Source: CAVPHV01 sp963704825 (GTDB lineage: Bacteria > Actinomycetota > Acidimicrobiia > Spongiisociales > UBA5794). Taken from it: a DNA stretch of 64,000 nt. The stretch spans positions 310,001 to 374,000 of the forward strand of contig CAVPHV010000005.1 in the NCBI GenBank assembly GCA_963704825.1, written 5' to 3'. The notes below the pieces were generated by a model. The model made no database searches and was not told the origin of the DNA. It saw nothing but the letters and a program-made list of their open reading frames with translations. A program made the translations under genes and the position numbers. How positions within the stretch are numbered: position 1 is the stretch's first letter; every line of letters starts with the position of its first letter. Shown here piece by piece: positions 55,726-64,000 of the stretch.

Positions 55726-56849
55726 CCGACCGGGCCGCCGCTCCCCCGCGCCGCAACCGGGTTCGCACCCGGCTGGCGGTCGGCCTCACCGTCTCTACCC
55801 TGCTCGTCGCCGCCGTCGTTGCTGTGGCCGCCACCGGACTCTCCGCCTGGCAAAGCAATGACGACGCTTCGGGCACCCAGGCCGGAGCCGCCCGAGTCGG
55901 CGAGGACGTCACCGTGGTCATCGTCACCGACGACAACGCCAACGCCGCCGCTGCCCAGGCGCGCACCGACACTCTGCGCTGGGCGCTCATCGCCCTGGCC
56001 CTTTCGGTGATCCCCGCCATCGGGGTCGGCTGGTTCGCCGCCGGCCGCATGCTCGGCACCGTCGACGATGCGCTCGCCAACATCGAAGCCGCTGAAGAAG
56101 AGCGCCTGCGCCGCCTCCAGGAAGTCGTCCACGAACTGCGCACCCCGCTTGCCGTGATGGGTACCAACCTCGAACTCGCCGCCACCGAACCCGACGTCGA
56201 CTCCGAAACGGCGTCGTTCATCGACGCCGCCCGCCGCGCCGTCGGCCGTATGGAGCGCACCGTCGACGACCTCGCCGGCAATGGCAGACTCGAAATCGGC
56301 GCTGCCGGTCCGGTCGACGTTGCCGCCCTGGCCCGAGAAGTCGTCGCCGAGCACGCCGGGCCGGCGCAGCACCGCGGCATCCATCTCATCATCACCGGGT
56401 CCACCCCAACCACCGTCCCGACAGCCGATCAAGCCGCCGTACAAACCGCCCTGGGCAACTTTCTCGGCAACGCCGTCCGGCTCGCTCCGCGCGGCTCGGC
56501 CGTGGCGGTCGACTGGGGAGAGCTGTCCGGCTGGGCATGGGTTGCCGTCACCGACGAAGGCCCCGGTCTTGCCCCCCAATTCCACGCTCGCGTCTTCGAG
56601 CGCGGTTGGCGGGGCCGCCACGAGCGTGACCGCAACGGGGACGGCGGGGCCGGGCTCGGGCTCACCATCGCCCGCCAACTCACCGAAGCCCAAGGCGGCT
56701 TGCTGACCGTGACATCAGAGGAGGGCGGCGGTTCGACCTTCACCGTATGGCTGCCCCTCGACCCCGGTGTTGCGGTGGCCGACATCGTCGCCGCCGACGG
56801 TGTTCATCCCGCTGCTCAACCGTGGCGCAGAGATCTTCTCACGTCTTGA
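55722..56849 (+). CDS. Membrane sensor histidine kinase
   Basis: This is a 375-aa two-TM kinase (TM1 about residues 18-42, TM2 about 84-106) with a short extracytoplasmic loop containing SAWQSNDDAS. The dimerisation domain has the H-box VVHELRTPLAV, and the ATP domain has N-box NFLGNAVRL, DEGPGL and GAGLGLTIARQL. It would phosphorylate the response regulator encoded just upstream, with which it is coupled. The signal is unknown. Confidence 0.85.
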   Translation: MTDRAAAPPRRNRVRTRLAVGLTVSTLLVAAVVAVAATGLSAWQSNDDASGTQAGAARVGEDVTVVIVTDDNANAAAAQARTDTLRWALIALALSVIPAIGVGWFAAGRMLGTVDDALANIEAAEEERLRRLQEVVHELRTPLAVMGTNLELAATEPDVDSETASFIDAARRAVGRMERTVDDLAGNGRLEIGAAGPVDVAALAREVVAEHAGPAQHRGIHLIITGSTPTTVPTADQAAVQTALGNFLGNAVRLAPRGSAVAVDWGELSGWAWVAVTDEGPGLAPQFHARVFERGWRGRHERDRNGDGGAGLGLTIARQLTEAQGGLLTVTSEEGGGSTFTVWLPLDPGVAVADIVAADGVHPAAQPWRRDLLTS

Positions 56850-56908
56850 CGCCGGCTTTATGCCGCCCCACGTAGTTTCGCCTCCGAACACCGATTTTGG
56901 AGGATGTT

Positions 56909-58279
56909 TTGACGCAGCTCGACTCCGGCACCCGGGAGGCACGACCCAGGCACCGCTCCTGGCGTGACCTGCCCGCTTCACCGCCGCTGACGGACCAGAT
57001 TCCCCCCCTCAGCCTCACCATCGACACCGAAGAGCCCCCGACGGTTGAGCTCCCCGATGCTCCTGCCGTTGCGGCTCCTCCACCACTCGAGCCTCACCCC
57101 AAGCGGAGCAACACTCGCTACTGGGCGATGGGTGGTGTCTTTGCTGCGTTGCTGATCGGTGCCATCGCCATCGGGCTCCGGCTCGGCAACGGTGACGAGA
57201 CAACGACCCCGACCCTGGCAGCGGGTGAGGTGAACAGCCCGGCGGACATTGCCATCGCGCTGGGGCCGGCCGTGGTCCAGATCGACCTGTTCGGCGGCCT
57301 CGAAGCCGGCGGGGGCGTCGGCTCCGGCGTCATCTACGACACCGGTGGCCTGGTGCTGACCGCCCACCACGTCGTGGCCTTCAGCGACGAGGTCCAGGTG
57401 AGGACCGCCGACGACCGCACCTTCACCGGCCGCGTCGTCGGGCGCGCTCCCGAGCGCGACCTCGCCGTGGTTGCCTTGGTGGATGCCGACCAACTCATCG
57501 CGGCGCCCATCGCCGAGCCCGACTCAGTCGAGGTGGGCGAACCCGCCTACGCGCTGGGCAGCCCCTTCGGGTTCCAGCAGTCGTTCACCGCCGGCATCAT
57601 CTCCGGCCTCGACCGTGAGCTCGATACGCCGGTCGGACTGCTGACCGGCCTGATCCAAACCGATGCTCCGATCAACCCCGGCAACTCGGGCGGACCGCTC
57701 GCCGACGCTGAAGCCAAGGTGATCGGAATCAACACGGCCATCGCATCGACCTCGGGCGGCAACGATGGCGTCGGTTTCGCCGTCCCGGTCGAGGACTTCA
57801 CCGACCTGCTGAACGAGGTGGACGCCAACGGTGGGATGGATGCTCCGACGGTGCCGGCACCTGAGGATGCCGGTGGGCTAGGCGGTCTGATCCCTGGTCT
57901 CGACCAGCTCCCCGGTTTGGACGAAACGCTCGACCAACTGCTCGACGAGTTGCTGAACCCCGGTGGGACCGGCGGGCAGGGCCTCGATGAACTACCCGGC
58001 CTCGACGAGATGCTCGACGACATGCTCAATGAGTTGTTCGGTACGAGCGGGACTGCCCCGCAGGACCCCGGCCAGATCCCCGGTTTGGATCAGCTGCTCG
58101 ACGAGCTGTTCCGGCCCAGCCCGTCGCAGCAGGACCTCAACGACCTTCCCACACTCGATCAGCTGCTCGAAGACCTCTTCGGGAGCGACAGCGTGCCCTC
58201 GGAGCTCGACCAGCTGCTCGGCGACCTGTTCGGCATCCCGGCCCCGAACCCGACGCCCGAAGAAGGAAACAACACATGA
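56909..58279 (+). CDS. Membrane-anchored trypsin-like serine protease with C-terminal amphipathic repeats
   Basis: This 456-aa protease has a proline-rich cytoplasmic tail, one TM segment (about residues 71-91), and a Do/HtrA-like protease domain with His154 (TAHHVV), Asp184 (ERDLAVVAL) and Ser260 (GNSGGPL). No PDZ domain follows. Instead residues 323-445 hold five repeats of the form LPGLDQLLDELF, which are amphipathic and Asp-rich. A TTG start at 56909 is chosen because GGAGG lies 5 nt upstream. Its stop overlaps the MoxR gene (ATGA), so it belongs to that operon. The repeats may be an interaction or substrate-binding arm. Confidence 0.8.
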   Translation: MTQLDSGTREARPRHRSWRDLPASPPLTDQIPPLSLTIDTEEPPTVELPDAPAVAAPPPLEPHPKRSNTRYWAMGGVFAALLIGAIAIGLRLGNGDETTTPTLAAGEVNSPADIAIALGPAVVQIDLFGGLEAGGGVGSGVIYDTGGLVLTAHHVVAFSDEVQVRTADDRTFTGRVVGRAPERDLAVVALVDADQLIAAPIAEPDSVEVGEPAYALGSPFGFQQSFTAGIISGLDRELDTPVGLLTGLIQTDAPINPGNSGGPLADAEAKVIGINTAIASTSGGNDGVGFAVPVEDFTDLLNEVDANGGMDAPTVPAPEDAGGLGGLIPGLDQLPGLDETLDQLLDELLNPGGTGGQGLDELPGLDEMLDDMLNELFGTSGTAPQDPGQIPGLDQLLDELFRPSPSQQDLNDLPTLDQLLEDLFGSDSVPSELDQLLGDLFGIPAPNPTPEEGNNT

Positions 58280-59328
58280 CGACCACCAACCAACCCGTCC
58301 TCCCCCCGTACCCGACGGCCTGGCCGGTCGAATCACTCCAGGTCGTCCAGCTGCGCGAGGTGCTCGCCGAGCTGCAGCGGGTGATCGTCGGCCAGGAACG
58401 CGTCCTCGAGCGCGTCATGGTGGCGCTGCTGGCGGGCGGCCACTGCCTCCTCGAAGGCGTGCCCGGCCTGGGCAAGACCCTCACGGTGTCGACGCTGGCC
58501 AAGACTCTCGGTGGCACGTTCACCCGCATCCAGTTCACCCCCGACTTGCTGCCGTCTGACATTGTCGGCACCCGGGTGTACCGGCCGTCAACGGAGAGCT
58601 TCGATGTCGAACTCGGACCGGTGTTCGCCAACTTCGTGCTGACCGACGAAATCAATCGGGCACCGGCCAAGGTGCAGTCGGCGTTGCTCGAGGTCATGGC
58701 GGAGCGCCAGATCTCGCTCGGCGGCATCACCCATCCGCTGCCGTCGCCGTTCCTGGTGCTTGCCACCCAGAACCCGATCGAGTCCGAGGGCGTCTACCCG
58801 CTTCCGGAGGCGCAGCGCGACCGGTTCCTGATGCGGATCCCGGTGGACTACCCGACCGCCCAGGAGGAGCACGACATCGTCGAGCGCGCCAGCCGGCCGG
58901 CCGCCGAGCCGAATCAGATCCTGTCGATCGAAGACATCCAGAACCTGCAGGCCGCCGCGGCCGCCGTGTACGTCGACCCTGCGGTGCAGGACTACGCCAT
59001 TCGGCTGGTGCTGGCGACCAGACGGCCCGCCGAATATGACGTGGAAATCGACGGCCTGCTCGCCTACGGGGCCAGCCCCCGAGCCAGCATCGGCTTGATC
59101 CACGCCGGCCGGGCACTGGCTCTGCTGCGAGGCCGCGACCACTTGCTCGCCCAGGATGTCTACGACGTTGCCTACGACGTGCTCAACCACCGCCTCGTGC
59201 TGTCGTTCGACGCCGTCGCCGACGGGGTGACCGTCGACGATGTGCTCGTCGAGGTGCTGACCACGGTGGAGGCGCCCCGCCTGGCGACCTCTCAGCTGGC
59301 ACCCAGAGCTGCTGCGGCGCGGAGCTGA
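58276..59328 (+). CDS. MoxR-family AAA+ ATPase
   Basis: This 350-aa AAA+ chaperone-like ATPase has Walker A GVPGLGKTL, Walker B VLTDEINRA, and sensor 1 LATQNP. MoxR proteins help fold or activate complexes, usually with VWA-domain partners. The gene is coupled to the protease gene upstream by ATGA and lies 2 bp from the DUF58 gene. Confidence 0.9.
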   Translation: MTTTNQPVLPPYPTAWPVESLQVVQLREVLAELQRVIVGQERVLERVMVALLAGGHCLLEGVPGLGKTLTVSTLAKTLGGTFTRIQFTPDLLPSDIVGTRVYRPSTESFDVELGPVFANFVLTDEINRAPAKVQSALLEVMAERQISLGGITHPLPSPFLVLATQNPIESEGVYPLPEAQRDRFLMRIPVDYPTAQEEHDIVERASRPAAEPNQILSIEDIQNLQAAAAAVYVDPAVQDYAIRLVLATRRPAEYDVEIDGLLAYGASPRASIGLIHAGRALALLRGRDHLLAQDVYDVAYDVLNHRLVLSFDAVADGVTVDDVLVEVLTTVEAPRLATSQLAPRAAAARS

Positions 59329-59330
59329 CG

Positions 59331-60302
59331 ATGACACGACGATCTTCCGGCGCTCCCGCCGGCGTGCAAGAGCTGCCGAGTCCGCCCCGGGTGACGGCAC
59401 CGTCACAGGTGCCGCTTGATCGACTCCGGTTGACGGTGCTGCGCCGCATCAACGGCCTGCTTGCGGGCGACCACGCCGGGCTCTTCCCGGGGCACGGCAC
59501 CGAGCGCGGTGAGGCCCGGCCCTACGTACCGGGCGACGACCCCCGCCACATCGACTGGGCGGTGACGGCCCGTACCCAGGAGCCGTACGTACGCGACACC
59601 ATCTCCGACCACGAGCTGGAGTTGTGGATCGTGCTCGATACATCCTCGAGTTTGGCGTTCGGGACGGGAATGGCCACCAAGCACGAGCTGGCGTGGTCGG
59701 CGGCCGGCGCCTTTGCGCTGCTCGCCTCAGACGGCGGCAACCGGGTCGGCGCGGTCCGCACCACGCCTGCCGGGAACCTCACTCGGCCGCTGCTGGTCCC
59801 GGCCCGCAGCGGCGCAAGCCACGCCGGAGTGGTGCTCGCCGCACTGCGCCGCCCACCCCGAGACGGCGAGGCGGGTGACCTCGAACGCTCGATCGAACTG
59901 GTGCGCCGCTCCGCCCGTCGTCGCGGGATGGCCGTCGTCATTTCCGATTTCCTCGGGGAGCCGACGTGGGAGCGTTCACTGCGTGCCCTCAGCCACCGCC
60001 ACGAAGTGATCGCCGTCGAGGTGAGCGACCCCCGCGAGATCGACCTGCCGGACGTCGGGCTGATCTCGGTGATTGACCCGGAGACGGGACGCCGCCGACT
60101 GGTCGATACGTCAAACACCAGGGTGCGGGAACGCTACAACGAACTGGCCTTCGAGCGGAGGGCCGATGTGTCCAATCGTTTGGCGAGCTGCGGCGCCGAC
60201 CATCTGGCGCTGCAGACCGATCGGGATTGGGTGCTGGACTTCGTGCGATTTGTGTCGGCCCGCAAGACCCGAATGCTGGCGGCAGGGAGGTCCCGGCGAT
60301 GA
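59331..60302 (+). CDS. DUF58 family protein
   Basis: This 323-aa protein has the DUF58 signature (RPYVPGDDPRHIDWAVTART) and continues into a VWA-like region (ELWIVLDTSSSLAFGTGMA). DUF58 proteins nearly always accompany MoxR and VWA proteins and may be a component of a MoxR-dependent complex at the membrane. It ends in an ATGA overlap with the VWA gene. Confidence 0.85.
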   Translation: MTRRSSGAPAGVQELPSPPRVTAPSQVPLDRLRLTVLRRINGLLAGDHAGLFPGHGTERGEARPYVPGDDPRHIDWAVTARTQEPYVRDTISDHELELWIVLDTSSSLAFGTGMATKHELAWSAAGAFALLASDGGNRVGAVRTTPAGNLTRPLLVPARSGASHAGVVLAALRRPPRDGEAGDLERSIELVRRSARRRGMAVVISDFLGEPTWERSLRALSHRHEVIAVEVSDPREIDLPDVGLISVIDPETGRRRLVDTSNTRVRERYNELAFERRADVSNRLASCGADHLALQTDRDWVLDFVRFVSARKTRMLAAGRSRR

Positions 60303-61276
60303 ATGACCTTGGATTCCTGGCTCCGGTTCGGCTGGCGTTGCTGGTGATGCCGGTCGCATTGCTCGTCGGGTACGTGCTGGTGCAGGCGAGGCGTCGCCGG
60401 TATGCGCTCCGCTTCACGACGTTGGACATGCTCGATGAGGTTGCTCCCGACCGTTCGGGCTGGCGTCGCCACCTGACCGCGGCCGGGCTCATCCTGGCGG
60501 TGGTGGTTGCCACGCTGGCGTTCGCTCGCCCCGTGGTCGCGGGAGAGATCACCGAAGCTCAGCAACTGGTGGTGCTGGCGATCGACACTTCGCTGTCGAT
60601 GGAGGCCGAGGACGTGTCCCCGTCGCGGGCGGAGGCGGCTCGGGAAGCGGCCGGAGCGTTCTTGGACACCGTGCCTGAGGGAGTCGCCGTCGGTGTGGTC
60701 GGATTTGACGGCCGCGCCAAGCTGCTGATCTCGCCGACGACCCGTCTCGATGCGGTGCGGCGGACGATCGAACGTGAGCCCGGCCTAGGTGAGGGCACCG
60801 CAATCGGCGAGGCGGTGTTCTTGTCGCTCGATGCGATCGACGATGCCGCGGTACGCGCCGAGAACGAAGGCTCCGAGGGCGGCAAGCCGGTGGGAACCAT
60901 CGTGCTGCTGTCCGACGGCGACACGACCCAGGGCCGACCCAACGATGAGGCCGCGAGTGAGGCGAGGGATCGCGGCATCCCGGTGCACACCATTGCCTTC
61001 GGAACGGACGCCGGATACATCGAGGACCCGATGGGGGGCCGCATCCCTGTCCCGGTCAATGAGCAAGCGTTGGAACAGCTTGCCTACCAGACGGAGGGCC
61101 GCTCACTGAGCGCGGCAACGGCGGAGCAACTGGCCCAGGTCTACGAGGACCTCGGCCGCTCCGTTCAGGTCGAGGAGGTCCGCATCGAGGTCACCGACTG
61201 GTTCGCCGGCATTGCGCTGCTGCTGCTCTGCTTGGCGGCGGCGGGATCATTGCTGTGGAGTGGGCGCCTGCCCTGA
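60299..61276 (+). CDS. VWA-domain membrane protein (BatA-like)
   Basis: This 325-aa protein has two N-terminal TM segments (about residues 9-27 and 59-79), a VWA domain with the metal-ion motif DTSLS and SDGDTT, and a C-terminal TM segment (about 300-320). It matches BatA-type proteins. The ATG overlaps the DUF58 stop. It closes the operon with the protease, MoxR and DUF58 genes. Confidence 0.85.
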   Translation: MNDLGFLAPVRLALLVMPVALLVGYVLVQARRRRYALRFTTLDMLDEVAPDRSGWRRHLTAAGLILAVVVATLAFARPVVAGEITEAQQLVVLAIDTSLSMEAEDVSPSRAEAAREAAGAFLDTVPEGVAVGVVGFDGRAKLLISPTTRLDAVRRTIEREPGLGEGTAIGEAVFLSLDAIDDAAVRAENEGSEGGKPVGTIVLLSDGDTTQGRPNDEAASEARDRGIPVHTIAFGTDAGYIEDPMGGRIPVPVNEQALEQLAYQTEGRSLSAATAEQLAQVYEDLGRSVQVEEVRIEVTDWFAGIALLLLCLAAAGSLLWSGRLP

Positions 61277-61287
61277 GCGGGTGGGAC

Positions 61288-61911
61288 CTACTCGACGCAC
61301 TCGATCTCGAAGCTGCCGGCCAACGACAACGGTTCGCCGCCGGACAGATACGCGTTGAGGTCGAGAAAGGTAGCCGTTCCCTCGGCTCGTCCGGCCTCGA
61401 ATGTCCATGCCACGAGTTGGCTCTGTCCGGCTGTGATGCCGCTGCTCTCCACCCCGCCGGCTTGCCATCGCAACCCGGTCGCCCGGTCATCGAGCGAGAT
61501 CTGCGGCGGCTGGAGCCCCCGGGCCTCCCAATCGGGCAAGGGGATGATGAAGTTGACCTGAAGCGCGACGTCAACCGAGCCGGCGTCGATCGGGTTACCG
61601 GCGGCGTCGACGGCAAACGAGGCCCCCATCACGTCGTCACGAAGTGTGCACGCCCCGGTGGTGTCATCCATCTGCAACTCGTAGACCGTGTCGCCGACCG
61701 TGACGAAAGCGAAGCTGCCGTCGACCTGCGACGGCAGCGCGCCGCTGGTGTCGGCCGGTGGCTGGGGCTCGCTGGGCTGTTCGTTGTCCACCGGTGCGGT
61801 GGTGGGGCGGGTGTCGGTGGGATCGATAACGCCCTCATCGCCGCCGCCACAGGCACCAAGCGCCATCGCCACAAGGGTAAGCCACACCGTCGTCCGGGCA
61901 ATGGGTCGCAT
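61288..61911 (-). CDS. Putative lipoprotein, unknown function
   Basis: This 207-aa lipoprotein has a signal peptide and lipobox MALGAC (Cys21), then an acidic and Pro/Thr-rich linker, and a small beta-rich domain (FAFVTVGDTVYELQM). No family is recognised. The start at 61911 follows GGAGAAG. It is convergent to the VWA gene. Confidence 0.7.
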   Translation of the reverse strand: MRPIARTTVWLTLVAMALGACGGGDEGVIDPTDTRPTTAPVDNEQPSEPQPPADTSGALPSQVDGSFAFVTVGDTVYELQMDDTTGACTLRDDVMGASFAVDAAGNPIDAGSVDVALQVNFIIPLPDWEARGLQPPQISLDDRATGLRWQAGGVESSGITAGQSQLVAWTFEAGRAEGTATFLDLNAYLSGGEPLSLAGSFEIECVE

Positions 61912-62079
61912 TGACTTCTCCAAGCTTCCGCGGCCGACCTGTCCCTGTCGACCCTACGCGTCGTGAACACAGGCGTTGTCTCGCGCGCCGCGCCTACCAA
62001 ACAGGCAGAAGGCCGGGTCGCGAAAACGTTCCTTGATCCTCCCTTCCACGGACAGGTCTGGTGCGTAGCGTTGTGTCCT

Positions 62080-62095
62080 GGGGTCACTCGACCCC
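62080..62095 (+). promoter_or_regulatory. Short hairpin just upstream of the ScyD-like gene
   Basis: GGGGTC at 62080-62085 and GACCCC at 62090-62095 flank an ACTC loop. It stands 8 nt before the purine-rich AAGAGGGG ahead of the start codon and could hide the ribosome site. The remaining 187-bp gap shows no gene. Confidence 0.3.
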
Positions 62096-62110
62096 ACAAA
62101 ACAAGAGGGG

Positions 62111-63151
62111 ATGGATATGGGAGGAATGAAAGGGCGCCTATTGGCGCTAGTCGCGGCGTTCATGTTGATCGCAGCGCCTGCTATCGCCACCGGAGGCGTC
62201 ACGTTCGACGGACCCGTTTTCGGGATATCGCGGGGGCCACACGGCTCCGTGCTCGTCGCCGACGCCAGCAGCGGTGTCAAAGCGATTGCCGATGGTTCGG
62301 TGTACCCCGTCGCAGAGTTGCCGGGCGTATCAGATGTGAGCTACCGGCGTCACGCCACGTGGGCCGTCACCGGACCGAGTGAGGAAGGGGCACCCGGAAG
62401 CTCGTCCGTCTACCTCATCAAAGACAGCGAGACGAAACTGATCGCCGATCTGTGGCAGTGGGAGCAGGACAACAACCCCGACCCGGCTGAGGTCGATTCC
62501 AACCCATTCGACGTGGAGTCGATGGGAAGGCAGGCGCTGGTCGTCGATGCAGGCGGCAACGACTTGCTGAAGGTGAAAGCCAACGGCAAGGTCAAGCTGC
62601 TGGCGGTCTTCCCCCAGGAATTGGCTTCGACTCAGAACCTCAAGGACCTGGTGGGATGCCCGGAGCCTGCCATTCCTGACTTCGCCGAGTTCTGCGGCCT
62701 GCCGGATCAGATCCCGGCTGAGGCGGTTCCCACCAGCGTTGCCATCGGCCCCGATGGCTACTACTACGTGGGCGAACTGAAGGGCTTCCCGGCTCCGGTC
62801 GGCGAGTCGAATATCTGGAGGGTATCGCCGCACGCTCGTGGGGCAGAGTGCCCCAGCGCCGATTGTGTCAAGGTGTTTGACGGCGGATTCACGTCGATCA
62901 TCGACCTGGCCTTCGACAAGCACGGCAACCTGTACGTTGCCGAGATGGATGAGGCGTCGTGGTTCGCCGTCGAGGTGTTGGGTGGCGGCGACGGTGGCAC
63001 GATCAACAAGTGCAACGTCACCACGCTTCATTGCTGGGAGGTCGCTGAGGAGATCCCGATCCTGACGGCGATCACCTTCACCAACCGGAAGCTGTGGGCG
63101 ACACAGAACGCCCTGATCCCGGGCGCCGCCGAGGTGTTCCGGGTCAGGTAG
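62111..63151 (+). CDS. ScyD/ScyE-like secreted beta-propeller protein
   Basis: The 346-aa product has a signal peptide (ending near AIATGG), then NHL-like propeller blades, for example GISRGPHGSVLVADASSGV, VAIGPDGYYYVGEL and DLAFDKHGNLYVAEM. Blade motifs of the DG/HG-x-LYVA kind are typical of ScyD/ScyE proteins. The role is unknown; such proteins may bind an extracellular ligand. It is monocistronic. Confidence 0.75.
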   Translation: MDMGGMKGRLLALVAAFMLIAAPAIATGGVTFDGPVFGISRGPHGSVLVADASSGVKAIADGSVYPVAELPGVSDVSYRRHATWAVTGPSEEGAPGSSSVYLIKDSETKLIADLWQWEQDNNPDPAEVDSNPFDVESMGRQALVVDAGGNDLLKVKANGKVKLLAVFPQELASTQNLKDLVGCPEPAIPDFAEFCGLPDQIPAEAVPTSVAIGPDGYYYVGELKGFPAPVGESNIWRVSPHARGAECPSADCVKVFDGGFTSIIDLAFDKHGNLYVAEMDEASWFAVEVLGGGDGGTINKCNVTTLHCWEVAEEIPILTAITFTNRKLWATQNALIPGAAEVFRVR

Positions 63152-63221
63152 ACGATCGGTGTGGGTGGGTGCCGTGGTCAGGCGGCACCCACCTTTGCCG
63201 CACCGGTAGTCGTCAGACCAA

Positions 63222-63599
63222 TCAGATCGGCTCAACGGCGCACGGCAGACCAGGGGCAGCGGCCAACTTGCGGTCGGTGGTGATCAGCGAAGCCCTCAGC
63301 ACGGTCGCCAATGCCACGTAGGCGGCGTCGTAGGGCGCAACGGTGTCCCGCATCTCCCAGATCATGCCGAGGAGTGGCGTGTGGGGGTGGCGATGGATGT
63401 CCGCGGCTCTCAGTGCAGCGAGCGCAACCACGGCCCGCGATTCTTCGAGCTCACCGGCGACGACGAGGCGTCGTAGGGCGCTCGCCACTTCGACGTCAAG
63501 GAGGTGAGGAGCATGGACATCCTCGCCCTCGAGTCGTTCCCTCACCGTCTGGTTGCCGAGAATCCCATCGACGTAGGCGGATGCGTCGAGGACGATCAC
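63222..63599 (-). CDS. vapC: VapC-type PIN toxin
   Basis: The 125-aa protein is a PIN-domain RNase toxin. The acidic active-site residues are in place: Asp5 (MIVLDASAYVDG), Glu37 (LLDVEVASAL), Asp91 (APYDAAYVAL) and Asp109 (TTDRKL). It would cut tRNA or rRNA when released from the antitoxin. Its ATG overlaps the vapB stop (ATGA). It is an intact copy, unlike the remnant at 43.5 kb. Confidence 0.85.
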   Translation of the reverse strand: MIVLDASAYVDGILGNQTVRERLEGEDVHAPHLLDVEVASALRRLVVAGELEESRAVVALAALRAADIHRHPHTPLLGMIWEMRDTVAPYDAAYVALATVLRASLITTDRKLAAAPGLPCAVEPI

Positions 63600-63820
63600 T
63601 CAGGCCGCCCGGCGCGCACCGCCTCGGCCGCTTCACCTGGCCGCAGGGCCGAACCGGGCGGCATCTCGGCCATCAGCTCTGCGAGCGGCCGACGGGTCGC
63701 CAACCGCACCAACTCGGCGTTGAGGAAGTCGGACAGGCTCATCCCCGATTGTGCAGCTCGCACCTTCAACTTCCGGTGGATGTCGTCGGGCACATTGCGA
63801 ATTTGGATCATCTTGGTCAC
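63596..63820 (-). CDS. vapB: VapB-type antitoxin
   Basis: The 74-aa antitoxin has a ribbon-helix-helix N-terminus (MIQIRNVPDDIHRKLKVRAA, then SGMSLSDFLNAEL) for DNA binding and a C-terminus that would wrap the toxin. I use the GTG start at 63820, since related antitoxins begin MxKMIQIRNVPD. Palindromes upstream at 63836-63869 fit an autoregulated operator. Confidence 0.8.
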   Translation of the reverse strand: MTKMIQIRNVPDDIHRKLKVRAAQSGMSLSDFLNAELVRLATRRPLAELMAEMPPGSALRPGEAAEAVRAGRPE

Positions 63821-63835
63821 CCCAGAACTCTACTG

Positions 63836-63869
63836 CATGTGCGGCACATGTGCTCATGTCGAGCACATG
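63836..63869. promoter_or_regulatory. Overlapping palindromes upstream of vapBC, candidate operator
   Basis: CATGTGC-G-GCACATG spans 63836-63850, and CATGTGCTC-ATGTC-GAGCACATG spans 63847-63869, so the two share four bases. Their shared half site is CATGTGC. A further ACATG is at 63873-63877 and a GCACATG at 63953-63959. They lie 16-49 bp upstream of the vapB start, where VapB-VapC complexes commonly bind to repress the operon. Confidence 0.65.
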
Positions 63870-64000
63870 ACTACATGATGGAGGATGGGCGCGACACGTC
63901 CGGCCGCGGACCTGTTGCGATTCCTGGAACCAGACGATGAACGGAGTTCGTTGCACATGTAGAGAGGGGGCTGACCCCCGCACCTCACAAGGCGGCACTC

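Noticed and set aside
63870..64000. Possible gene at the right end
   Set aside because: No frame shows a start with a ribosome site or recognisable protein; it holds only scattered CATG half sites.

Overview
The window is high-GC DNA from an actinobacterium-like genome. Gene content and style point to the Acidimicrobiia or a neighbouring high-GC actinobacterial class: lipoproteins with threonine-rich linkers after the lipobox, many ATGA/GTGA/TTGA overlaps between genes, a full-length HrpA helicase, DUF6069 and DUF6714 proteins, and mycothiol-synthase-like GNAT proteins. This placement is an inference from style, because there is no rRNA or other phylogenetic marker. I found no tRNA, rRNA, CRISPR array, prophage or intact insertion sequence.

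Layout. 0-2.7 kb: an amino-acid-type ABC binding lipoprotein with a reading-frame break, adenosine deaminase, and a DUF6714 protein. 2.7-7.3 kb: a minus-strand compatible-solute operon with a sucrose-phosphate-synthase-like GT4, a sucrose phosphatase, a second GT4, and a HIT-fold phosphorylase-like enzyme. 7.3-19.8 kb: secreted M23 and SGNH enzymes, a cupin, HrpA, an NmrA-like reductase, a DUF6069 membrane protein, an FGGY kinase coupled to a sphingosine-1-phosphate-lyase-like PLP enzyme, and a GNAT protein. 19.9-24.7 kb: a class III aminotransferase, then a tightly overlapping iron operon (DtxR-type regulator, FeoA, FeoB, FeoC) whose first gene contains a perfect 36-bp palindrome. 24.7-29.3 kb: a MITE-like element, a cation-chloride-cotransporter-type permease, an MBL hydrolase, and a saccharopine-dehydrogenase-like enzyme. 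29.5-34.4 kb: a complete BMP-type ABC importer operon, probably for nucleosides. 34.4-43.3 kb: DUF429, CoA-binding protein, pirin, CapA-like lipoprotein, a 1187-residue RTX/DUF3160 secreted protein, an SRPBCC protein and a HAD protein. 43.3-53.4 kb: a VapC remnant, then a cassette of a small protein and two giant proteins of no recognised family (965 and 1254 aa), preceded on the same strand by a LuxR-type AAA regulator. 53.5-61.3 kb: an unknown protein, then a two-component system and an operon of serine protease, MoxR ATPase, DUF58 and VWA proteins. 61.3-64 kb: a lipoprotein, a ScyD-like propeller, and a vapBC toxin-antitoxin pair with palindromic operators.

The most novel-looking parts are the giant-protein cassette at 43.6-50.6 kb with its candidate regulator, the GT4/phosphatase/HIT-phosphorylase sugar locus, the kinase plus S1P-lyase pair, and the trypsin-like protease that carries five LDQLLDELF-type repeats where a PDZ domain would be expected.
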